A DNA stretch of 8,189 nt from Aquabacter sp. (lineage in GTDB: Bacteria; Pseudomonadota; Alphaproteobacteria; Rhizobiales; Xanthobacteraceae), in NCBI GenBank assembly GCA_030147645.1, contig JASBUY010000200.1:1-8189 (forward strand), written 5' to 3'. The translations under genes were made by a program, and so were the position numbers. The notes below the pieces were generated by a model that did not search any database, was not told the DNA's origin, and saw only the letters and a list, made by a program, of their open reading frames with translations. Positions 1 to 5,880 of the stretch are shown here, piece by piece (position 1 is the first letter of the stretch; the number at the start of each line of letters is the position of its first letter).

Positions 1-133
1 TTTGCCTGAATTTGATTTCCAGAGGCCGGCCGCGTCTCCTGACCGGCGCCGAACTCCGAGCGCCGCGGCGAAGGCGGATCAATCAAAGCGAGGTCTGCAG
101 CACCGCTTCTCTTCCCCCGCCAAGGAGATCCCC

Positions 134-164
134 TTGCGTAAATCCATCTTTTAACAATTCTAAT
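134..164 (+). promoter_or_regulatory. Weak promoter candidate for the iron permease, with a possible Irr-like half-site
   Basis: TTGCGT at 134-139 resembles a -35 box, and TCTAAT at 159-164 differs from TATAAT at one position, but the spacer is 19 bases, longer than ideal. The same AT-rich stretch contains TTCTAAT (158-164). This matches six of seven bases of the right half of the ICE box (TTTAGAA-N3-TTCTAAA) bound by the iron regulator Irr in Rhizobiales; the left half matches only four of seven. Irr control would suit an iron transporter, but this is a suggestion from weak matches. Confidence 0.25.
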
Positions 165-269
165 CCTTTCCCACCCCCATGACAGGTGGAACTGACGCGT
201 GTACCAAAAATAGAGATCAAGCATTCACAATCGCAGGTCTGTCCGGCGCCCTGCATCGTCTTATGCGTA

Positions 270-300
270 CCGGCCGAAGGGCCGGCGGGCTGTGCCGGCC
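270..300 (+). promoter_or_regulatory. Two mutually exclusive GC hairpins before the iron permease Shine-Dalgarno
   Basis: CCGGCC (270-275) can pair with GGCCGG (280-285) across a four-base loop. Alternatively GGCCGGC (280-286) can pair with GCCGGCC (294-300) across a seven-base loop. The middle strand is shared, so only one stem can form at a time. The second stem ends five bases before the likely Shine-Dalgarno AGGAG (305-309), so the choice could influence translation of the permease. The pairing is seen directly; a regulatory role is inference. Confidence 0.35.
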
Positions 301-321
301 GCCCAGGAGCGAGAAAACCCC

Positions 322-1164
322 ATGCTCGCAGCCCTCATCATTGTGTTCCGGGAAGTTCTGGAAGCCGGCCTCATCGTCGGCGTCATGCTGGCCGCCACCG
401 AAGGGGTCGCCGGACGTGGGCGTGTCATCGCGCTCGGGATTAGCGGCGGCGTCCTCGCCTCCGGCTTTGTGGCCATTTTCGCCGAGCGGATCGCGACGCT
501 GTTCGACGGGTCGGGACAGGACGTGCTTAACGCCGCGATCCTGGCCGTTGCAGTGGTGATGCTGGTCTGGACCGTGGTCTGGATGGCCAGCCACGGCAAG
601 GAAATGGTCTTGGAGATGAAGACGGTGGGACGGGAGGTCCGCGAGGGCAGCAAGCCGCTCGCCGCCGTCGGCATCGTCGTGGGCATGGCCGTGCTGCGCG
701 AGGGCGTGGAAGTGGTCCTGTTCATGTATGGCATCGCCATCAGCGGAGAATCGCCGTTGAATGTAGCGATCGGCTTCGCCCTGGGCGTGCTGGCGGGTGC
801 GGCGGTGTCGTTCGCACTCTATCGCGGGCTGGTCGCCATTCCGGTGAAGATGCTGTTCAAGACCACGACCATCCTCATCACCCTGCTCGCGGCGGGGCTC
901 GCTGCGCAGTCGGTCGGCATTCTGCAGGACACCGGGTTCATCCAGGCCCTGTCCGACCCGCTGTGGGATTCCTCCTGGCTTCTGTCCGACGACGGGGCAG
1001 TCGGGCGTGTCCTGCGAACCATGGTGGGCTATCGCGCACAGCCCACCGGCATGCAGGTGATCGCCTATGTGGGCACGGTGTTGGTCATCGTCGCGCTGTC
1101 GCACATCGTCAATGGCCGCATCGCCAAGGCAAAGCAGGCGCAGGTCTCGGCAAAGCCAGCCTGA
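322..1164 (+). CDS. FTR1/EfeU-family iron permease
   Basis: This is probably an inner-membrane iron permease of the FTR1 (Ftr1p/EfeU) family, which carries iron into the cytoplasm. It is 280 residues, close to the usual size of EfeU, and almost wholly hydrophobic, with about seven membrane helices. The two family REXXE iron-binding motifs are both present: R10-E-V-L-E14 in helix 1 and R126-E-G-V-E130 in helix 4. I chose ATG 322 because AGGAG lies at 305-309 and the first helix begins at once. An in-frame GTG at 292 would add ten non-hydrophobic residues. The usual bacterial partners (the periplasmic proteins EfeO and EfeB, or P19) are not downstream, where a terminator follows; any partner would have to lie to the left. 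Family assignment is firm, but transport of ferrous versus ferric iron cannot be read from the sequence. Confidence 0.88.
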   Translation: MLAALIIVFREVLEAGLIVGVMLAATEGVAGRGRVIALGISGGVLASGFVAIFAERIATLFDGSGQDVLNAAILAVAVVMLVWTVVWMASHGKEMVLEMKTVGREVREGSKPLAAVGIVVGMAVLREGVEVVLFMYGIAISGESPLNVAIGFALGVLAGAAVSFALYRGLVAIPVKMLFKTTTILITLLAAGLAAQSVGILQDTGFIQALSDPLWDSSWLLSDDGAVGRVLRTMVGYRAQPTGMQVIAYVGTVLVIVALSHIVNGRIAKAKQAQVSAKPA

Positions 1165-1186
1165 TCCTTACCCGTCAAAGCATAAA

Positions 1187-1225
1187 GAAAGAGCGCCGAG
1201 GCGATCGCCCCGGCGCTCTCTTTTT
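1187..1225. terminator. Bidirectional intrinsic terminator between the permease gene and aspS
   Basis: AGAGCGCCG (1190-1198) pairs with CGGCGCTCT (1211-1219). The interior can extend the stem through GGCG/CGCC with one mismatch, and a run of five T follows at 1221-1225. On the other strand the flank 1181-1190 reads as a T-rich tract, so the same hairpin could end aspS transcription too. It lies between two convergent stop codons (1164 and 1250), where a shared terminator is expected. Confidence 0.85.
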
Positions 1226-1249
1226 GTTGGCCCAGCCTGACGGCGCGGA

Positions 1250-3118
1250 CTATTTCTGCGGCAGGTTCAGACGGATATGCAGTTCGCGCAACTGCTTGGC
1301 CGTCACGTCCGAGGGCGCGCCCATGAGCAGGTCAAGCGCCTGCTGGTTCATGGGGAAGAGCGAAATTTCGCGTAGGTTCGTGACCCCGCACAGCAGCATC
1401 ACAATGCGGTCGATGCCCGCCGCCATTCCGCCATGGGGCGGGGCGCCATACTGGAAGGCGCGATACATGCCGCCGAACCGATCGATCACGGTTTGCTCGT
1501 CATAGCCCGCCAGCTCGAACGCCTTCACCATGGCCTCGGGGCGATGGTTACGGATGCCGCCGGAGGCGATCTCGTAACCGTTGCAGGCGATGTCGTACTG
1601 GAACGCCTTGATGGAGAGCGGCTCCTGGCCGTTCAGCGCATCCAGCCCACCCTGCGGCATGGAGAAGGGATTGTGCGAGAAGTCGATCTTCTTCTCGTCC
1701 TCGTTCCACTCATAGAAGGGGAAGTCCACGATCCAGGCCAGCTCGAACCGGTCATGGTCCACCAGCTTAAGTTCTTCGCCGACGCGGGTGCGGGCAAGGC
1801 CGGCGAACTTGTAGAATTTGGCCGGATCGCCCGCCACGAAGAAGGCGGCATCGCCTTTTTTCAGACCGAGCTTCATTGCCAGATTAACGGATTGCAATCG
1901 GCCTATATTATTAGCAACAGGCCCTCGCCCAACTAGATTTCGATAATTTTCGATTACACCTGGATGTTCTCCAGGGCGCGCGGCAGCAAATATTTCCTCT
2001 AGTGTCTTAGGAAGAAAAGTCTCCGGATCAGGAACTTCGTCGAAAATTATATAACCAAGGCCCGGCTGCCCCTCGCCCTGCGCCCAGGAATTCATGCGAT
2101 CACAAAAGGCCCGAGAACCGCCAGTGGGCGCGGGAATGGCCCAGACTTCGTTCTTCGGGTCTTCCAGCATGCGCGCGAAGACCTTGAAGCCGGAGCCGCG
2201 GAAATGCTCCGAGACATTCTGCATGACCAGAGGGTTGCGCAGGTCCGGCTTGTCCGAGCCGTACTTGCGCAGCGCCTCCGCATAAGGAATGCGCGGCCAG
2301 TCCTTGGTCACGGGCTTGCCGCCCGCGAACTCCTCGAAGACGCCGGTGATGACCGGCTGCACGGCGGCGAACACATCTTCCTGCTCGACGAAGCTCATTT
2401 CCAGGTCGAGCTGGTAGAACTCGCCGGGCAGGCGGTCGGCGCGCGGATCCTCGTCGCGGAAGCAGGGGGCGATCTGGAAATAGCGGTCGAAGCCGCTCAT
2501 CATGATCAGCTGCTTGTACTGCTGCGGCGCCTGGGGCAGCGCGTAGAACTTGCCGGGATGGATGCGCGAGGGCACGAGGAAGTCACGCGCGCCTTCCGGT
2601 GAAGAGGCGGTCAGGATCGGCGTCTGGAACTCGAAGAAGCCCTGCCCCTTCATGCGCTGGCGCAGGCTGTCGATGATGCGGCCGCGCGTCATGATGTTGT
2701 TGTGAATGCGCTCGCGCCGCAGGTCGAGGAAGCGGTAGCGCAGGCGGATGTCTTCCGGGTAGTCCTGCTCGCCGAACACGGGGAGCGGCAGTTCCGCCGC
2801 CGGGCCGAGCACTTCCAGTTCGGTGGCATAGATTTCGATCTTGCCGGTGGCGAGGTCGAGGTTTTCCGTGCCCTCGGGGCGCAGGCGCACCTTGCCGTCG
2901 AACCGCACCACCCATTCCGCGCGCACCTTCTCGGTCGGCGCGAAGGCGGGGCTATCGGGGTCCACCACCACCTGTGTCAGGCCGTAATGGTCGCGCAGGT
3001 CGATGAAGAGTACGCCGCCATGATCGCGGATGCGATGGCACCAGCCGGACAGACGGACGGTTTCGCCCACCTGCGCCTCGGTGAGCGAACCGCAGGTGTG
3101 GGTGCGGTAGCGGTGCAT
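1250..3118 (-). CDS. aspS: Aspartyl-tRNA synthetase, probably the non-discriminating Asp/Asn type, with an expanded GAD domain
   Basis: A cytoplasmic class II synthetase that attaches aspartate to tRNA. The protein has the bacterial AspRS order: N-terminal OB-fold anticodon domain (about 1-105), then the catalytic core with motif 2 (FRDED, R221) and motif 3 (GIDR, R571), interrupted by a GAD insertion domain (about 290-430). H33 and G83 match the His/Gly pair (H31 and G82 in Pseudomonas aeruginosa AspRS) associated with non-discriminating enzymes, which also charge tRNA-Asn for amidation by GatCAB; this is inference. ATG 3118 is chosen because homology starts there and GAAAGG lies about ten bases upstream; an in-frame ATG at 3190 would add 24 unlike residues. 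At 622 residues it is roughly 30 longer than typical. The surplus sits in the GAD domain, in a low-GC patch (see 1881-2060). No stop or frameshift interrupts it. Confidence 0.97.
   Translation of the reverse strand: MHRYRTHTCGSLTEAQVGETVRLSGWCHRIRDHGGVLFIDLRDHYGLTQVVVDPDSPAFAPTEKVRAEWVVRFDGKVRLRPEGTENLDLATGKIEIYATELEVLGPAAELPLPVFGEQDYPEDIRLRYRFLDLRRERIHNNIMTRGRIIDSLRQRMKGQGFFEFQTPILTASSPEGARDFLVPSRIHPGKFYALPQAPQQYKQLIMMSGFDRYFQIAPCFRDEDPRADRLPGEFYQLDLEMSFVEQEDVFAAVQPVITGVFEEFAGGKPVTKDWPRIPYAEALRKYGSDKPDLRNPLVMQNVSEHFRGSGFKVFARMLEDPKNEVWAIPAPTGGSRAFCDRMNSWAQGEGQPGLGYIIFDEVPDPETFLPKTLEEIFAAARPGEHPGVIENYRNLVGRGPVANNIGRLQSVNLAMKLGLKKGDAAFFVAGDPAKFYKFAGLARTRVGEELKLVDHDRFELAWIVDFPFYEWNEDEKKIDFSHNPFSMPQGGLDALNGQEPLSIKAFQYDIACNGYEIASGGIRNHRPEAMVKAFELAGYDEQTVIDRFGGMYRAFQYGAPPHGGMAAGIDRIVMLLCGVTNLREISLFPMNQQALDLLMGAPSDVTAKQLRELHIRLNLPQK
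1881..2060 (-). other. Low-GC, rare-codon mosaic patch inside aspS
   Basis: By hand count 79 of 180 bases are G or C (44%), against about 63% in the next 60-base sample (2101-2160). In the aspS frame the patch uses ATA three times, CTA twice, CGA three times, AAT five times, and GTA and CAA, codons scarce elsewhere in the gene. It encodes the stretch from about residue 354 to 413 in the GAD domain. Where I would expect a short Trp-Arg-Glu-Gly type loop before the conserved GPVA-x-NIG segment, about 40 residues appear, starting IFDEVPDP and ending IENYRNLVGR. The unusual composition continues past that segment to about position 1881, so the replaced DNA seems wider than the extra residues. The frame is kept throughout. 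Recombination with a lower-GC aspS or an in-frame insertion are the main explanations. Confidence 0.75.
1943..2050. repeat. 11-bp inverted repeat bounding exactly 36 codons inside aspS
   Basis: ATAATTTTCGA at 1943-1953 is the exact reverse complement of TCGAAAATTAT at 2040-2050. The interval from end to end is 108 bp, and both ends fall on codon boundaries of aspS (residues 357-392, from Ile-Ile-Phe-Asp to Ile-Glu-Asn-Tyr). Flanking bases do not extend the pairing, and I see no clear target duplication. An in-frame palindromic element of the kind known from Rickettsia genes is one possibility; chance in AT-rich DNA is the other. Confidence 0.5.
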
Positions 3119-3524
3119 GGACAGCGGCCTTTCGGACAGAAGAACAAAGCGCCAGCGCCGGGCGGCGCCGCAGGCCGCCGGAAGGTGCATGCGAGCCCTG
3201 CCTTGTCAAGCGCGGGCCCTGCCGCCCCATGACGAGAGTCCCATCGGGAATGGGGCGCCCCCCGTGGAAAACCCTCAAAACAGTACCAAATTGTTTCCAG
3301 AAACACGATGTTAGTCTTTGATAGGAACGAATGACGGTATGCAAACATTCCAGGCATAGGCATGGGCGCGGTCTTTCAGCCCTCTCCCGCCGCGCCCTCG
3401 GACCCATGTTGAAGAGAAGGCGAAATCCGGACTGACCCTTTTGGCATCAGATCGCTGCGGGATCTGGGCGCGGGGATCAGGACCGGTGGGAGCGGTCGCT
3501 CCGAATGCCCGAAGGGACGGATGA
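3119..3524. promoter_or_regulatory. Divergent intergenic region between aspS and the GGDEF-EAL gene
   Basis: No convincing gene lies in these 406 bases; open frames crossing it show no protein-like composition and merely continue from the antisense of aspS. Bases about 3265-3350 are clearly AT-richer than their surroundings and probably hold the promoters for both divergent genes, though I could not find a good -35/-10 pair in either direction. Within it TGTTTC-CA-GAAACA (3292-3305) is a near-perfect palindrome, followed by another TGTT half-site at 3309-3312, resembling an operator. A second palindrome, GGAGCG-GT-CGCTCC (3489-3502), lies just before the Shine-Dalgarno of the right-hand gene. 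Confidence 0.5.
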
Positions 3525-5807
3525 GTGACGGGACATATTGAGGGCGGCGCGCCCGGGCAGACCGGGCGCGGGGGCCGGCCGCCCCAGGATCGTGGGGGCC
3601 AGAGATTCCGGCTGCTGGCGAGTCTTGTCTGCATCGCTGTGATGCTGGTCGCCGGCATTCTCGCTTACCGCGCAGGAGAGCGCGCGGTTTCCGATCGCAA
3701 GCGCGAGCTTGAGAATCTCGCCCTCGCCTTGGCGGGTCAGACCGAGCGCGCATTTCAGGCCGTGGATCTCGCCCAAAGAGCGCTCATCGACACCATCGCT
3801 TCTCCCCAAGGGGGCAATCGCGAGCAATTGGACGCCACCGTCAGTGGCCAGGCCATGCACCGCCTGTTGCGGGACAAGATCGACGCTTTGCCCTATGTGG
3901 ACGCCGTCACCGTCATCGACGAGACGGGCAAACTCCTGAATTTCAGCCGTTACTGGCCGGTACCGGACGTTCAGGTGGCGGACCGGGACTATTTCCGGGC
4001 GCTCAGTGGCACGGATGGCCCCGCCCTTTTCGTCAGCGCTCCCGTGCCGAACCGAGCGACGGGAACCGAGACCATCTATCTGGCGCGCCGCATGACCGCG
4101 CCGGACGGTCATTTCCTCGGCCTATTGCTGGTGGCGCTGCGGCAATCCTATTTCGAAGAGATTTTCAGCGGCATCGATCTTGGCGCCGATTCCGCCATCT
4201 TCATGTTTCGCTCGGACGGAACCTATCTTGCCGGATTCCCGCCGGAAAAAGCATCGCCTGCCGGCAGGAACTTGCCGGAGCTTGCCGCACTGCTTTCCCG
4301 CCCGCTCCAGGTGGGCACGGCGCCGGCGGGATTGATCGGCCCCGCTGCACGGCTCTATGCGGCGCGCAAGGTGTCGGGTTTTCCGCTCAGCATTCTCGTC
4401 AGCGACACGCAAGGCGCCCTTGCGGCGCGCGCCTGGGGCCAGGCGCTGCCTGTCTTGGCCTTTGCCGTACTAGTCTGCTTCGGCGTCGTGGCCGCGACCA
4501 TCCGCACCGAACAGCGCATCGACCATCAGCAAAAGCTTGCCGGCGCCCTCTATGCGGCGGCCCGACGCGACAGCCTGACCGACCTCCCGAACCGGCTCGG
4601 CCTCGTCGAGCGGCTGGAGGAAATATTCCAGAAGACGGACACGCCGCCCCGCTGCGCGCTGCTCTTCCTGGACCTCGACTATTTCAAGTCGGTGAACGAC
4701 ACGCTCGGCCATGCCGTCGGCGACCGGCTGCTGCGCGCGGCAGCGCATCGCATCTGCGGGCTGATGCCCCAAGCCCTCATCATTTCGCGCCTGGGCGGGG
4801 ATGAATTCGCCATCGTCCTCGACCAGGGGGAGGAAGACGCGGCCCTCTCGGCGGCGAGCGCCATCATCAGCGCCATCAAGACGCCGTTCGACCTCGACCA
4901 CCACAGGATCGTCGCCGGGGGCAGCATCGGCATCGCGCTTTCGCCGCAGCATGGCCACAGCCTGGAAGACCTTCTGAAATGCGCGGATTTCGCCCTCTAT
5001 CGGGCAAAGAGCGACGGGCGCGGACTTGCCCGCGTGTTCCAGCGCGAAATGGAACGGGTCGCAATGGCGCGGCGCGTGCTGGAGATGGATCTCGACGCCG
5101 CTTGGCGGAACGAACAGTTTTTCGTCGTCTACCAGCCCATTTTCGACTGCCGTGACGGGAGCGTGAAAGGCTTCGAGGCCCTGGTGCGCTGGCGCCATCC
5201 CACGCGCGGCATTGTCGGCCCCTCGGGCTTCCTGCCGGCAGCGGAATCCACCGGCCTCGTGCTGCCATTGGGCGGCTGGGTGCTGGAGCAGGCCTGCCGG
5301 GCCGCGCTCGCCTGGCCTCAGGATATCTTCATTTCGGTCAACATCTCCGCGCTCCAGTTCCGCGCCAGCCGCGTCGTGGAGCAGGTCGCGGCTGCCCTTC
5401 AGGCGACCGGCCTGCCGGCGCACCGGCTGGAACTGGAGATTACGGAAACCGCCTTGATGCAGGAAGGCCCGGTCGCGGCCGAGATCATCGAGGGCTTCCG
5501 CAGGCAGGGGGTGCGAATCGCTTTGGATGATTTCGGCACCGGCTACTCGTCCTTCGCCTATCTGCGGACGCTTCCGGTGGACCGCATCAAGATCGACCAT
5601 GCCTTCGTGGAAGGTCTCGGCGTCGAGCGTCAGAGCTTCCCGTGCTGCGCGCCATCCTCGCGCTCGCCCGCGCCCTGCCTCTCGACACCACCATCGAGGG
5701 CGTGGAAACCCAGGAACAGCTTGAGATTCTCAAAGCCGAAGGATGCAGCCTCATCCAGGGCTGGCTCATGGGCAAGGCGGTACCGCCCGAGGAGACGGCG
5801 GCCCTGA
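3525..5807 (+). CDS. Membrane-bound Cache-like sensor GGDEF-EAL protein (cyclic-di-GMP turnover), frameshifted in the EAL domain
   Basis: Predicted to make and/or break down cyclic di-GMP in response to an outside signal. Order: membrane helix (about 28-49), extracytoplasmic dCache-like sensor with the RDYF motif, second helix (about 307-329), GGDEF domain (about 345-510) and EAL domain (from about 525). The GGDEF signature is intact (G424-F428), but I see no RxxD inhibitory site just before it. Early EAL residues are present: E551-A-L, the LEITET segment, D668-D669-FGTGYSS and K689. After F705 the frame is lost: the last 55 residues of this 760-residue reading are nonsense, and the true EAL end continues one frame over to 5839. 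Restoring one base gives 771 residues. GTG 3525 is the start, with AAGGGA at 3512-3517; no in-frame start before the first helix fits better. Either a recent mutation or a sequencing error explains the break. Confidence 0.88.
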   Translation: MTGHIEGGAPGQTGRGGRPPQDRGGQRFRLLASLVCIAVMLVAGILAYRAGERAVSDRKRELENLALALAGQTERAFQAVDLAQRALIDTIASPQGGNREQLDATVSGQAMHRLLRDKIDALPYVDAVTVIDETGKLLNFSRYWPVPDVQVADRDYFRALSGTDGPALFVSAPVPNRATGTETIYLARRMTAPDGHFLGLLLVALRQSYFEEIFSGIDLGADSAIFMFRSDGTYLAGFPPEKASPAGRNLPELAALLSRPLQVGTAPAGLIGPAARLYAARKVSGFPLSILVSDTQGALAARAWGQALPVLAFAVLVCFGVVAATIRTEQRIDHQQKLAGALYAAARRDSLTDLPNRLGLVERLEEIFQKTDTPPRCALLFLDLDYFKSVNDTLGHAVGDRLLRAAAHRICGLMPQALIISRLGGDEFAIVLDQGEEDAALSAASAIISAIKTPFDLDHHRIVAGGSIGIALSPQHGHSLEDLLKCADFALYRAKSDGRGLARVFQREMERVAMARRVLEMDLDAAWRNEQFFVVYQPIFDCRDGSVKGFEALVRWRHPTRGIVGPSGFLPAAESTGLVLPLGGWVLEQACRAALAWPQDIFISVNISALQFRASRVVEQVAAALQATGLPAHRLELEITETALMQEGPVAAEIIEGFRRQGVRIALDDFGTGYSSFAYLRTLPVDRIKIDHAFVEGLGVERQSFPCCAPSSRSPAPCLSTPPSRAWKPRNSLRFSKPKDAASSRAGSWARRYRPRRRRP
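3548..3570 (+). promoter_or_regulatory. Strong GC hairpin in the first codons of the GGDEF-EAL gene
   Basis: CGCGCCCGG (3548-3556) pairs perfectly with CCGGGCGCG (3562-3570) across the five-base loop GCAGA. The stem begins 24 bases after the GTG start, inside or next to the initiating ribosome's footprint, and could lower translation. It may also simply reflect the Gly/Arg/Pro-rich tail before the first membrane helix. Confidence 0.35.
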
Positions 5808-5839
5808 TCGCAGGGGGATTTCGCGCCAGCGAGCAATAA
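5640..5839 (+). pseudogene. Displaced C-terminal end of the EAL domain (after the frameshift)
   Basis: This stretch, read from GTG 5642, encodes the expected last part of the EAL domain: VLRAILALARALPLD, then TTIEGVET, then LIQGWLMGKAVPPEE, ending at TAA 5837-5839. It follows directly from ERQSF in the upstream frame. The junction AGC TTC CCG TG would become AGC TTC GCC GTG if a single G were restored between 5639 and 5640, giving a normal Ser-Phe-Ala-Val. The lost part carries the EGVE glutamate and the final QGW-P segment of the active-site barrel, so the truncated form should lack phosphodiesterase activity. No heptamer suitable for programmed -1 slippage is present in the needed frame. 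It is unlikely to be translated as a separate protein. Confidence 0.8.
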
Positions 5840-5880
5840 GGCCCTTTCAAGGCACGGCTCCCGCGCGCTATGGTTTGCGC

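Larger units (their letters stand above)
1..321. other. Leader region upstream of the iron permease, no recognisable gene
   Basis: I recognise no gene here. Two forward frames are open from the left edge, one to a TAA at 152-154 and one to a TGA at 179-181. Either could be the 3' end of an upstream gene. The first gives about 50 codons rich in Arg, Ser, Pro and Ala, with third-position GC of only about two thirds, so coding bias does not support it. A good Shine-Dalgarno (AAGGAGA, 122-128) sits five bases before a TTG that opens only a six-codon reading frame (134-154). This could be a leader peptide, a decayed gene start or chance. Bases 140-170 are locally AT-rich, and bases 270-300 hold strong overlapping hairpins. 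Both are listed separately. Confidence 0.4.

Noticed and set aside
217..1104. Long antisense open frame opposite the iron permease
   Set aside because: It has Asp/His/Gly-rich composition with no recognisable motif; the forward strand encodes a clear membrane protein with both REXXE motifs.
1881..2060. Intein or self-splicing intron in aspS
   Set aside because: The extra part is about 30-40 residues, far below intein size, shows no splicing motifs, and stays fully open in frame, so intron splicing is not needed.
3119..3190. Longer aspS starting at ATG 3190
   Set aside because: The 24 added residues do not resemble AspRS N-termini, while ATG 3118 has a Shine-Dalgarno-like GAAAGG and begins at the homology start.
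3443..3460. Sigma-54 promoter upstream of the GGDEF-EAL gene
   Set aside because: TTGGCATCAGATCGCTGC has GG and GC elements nine rather than ten bases apart and a poor -12 box.
4470..5600. Long antisense open frame (376 codons) opposite the GGDEF-EAL gene
   Set aside because: It is a mirror of high-GC coding sequence: the protein is rich in His, Arg, Gly and Ala with no motif, while the opposite strand has clear domains.
5639..5645. Programmed -1 frameshifting to join the two EAL frames
   Set aside because: The zero-frame codons at the junction are TTC CCG, which do not form an X XXY YYZ slippery heptamer. Plain loss of one G explains the junction better.
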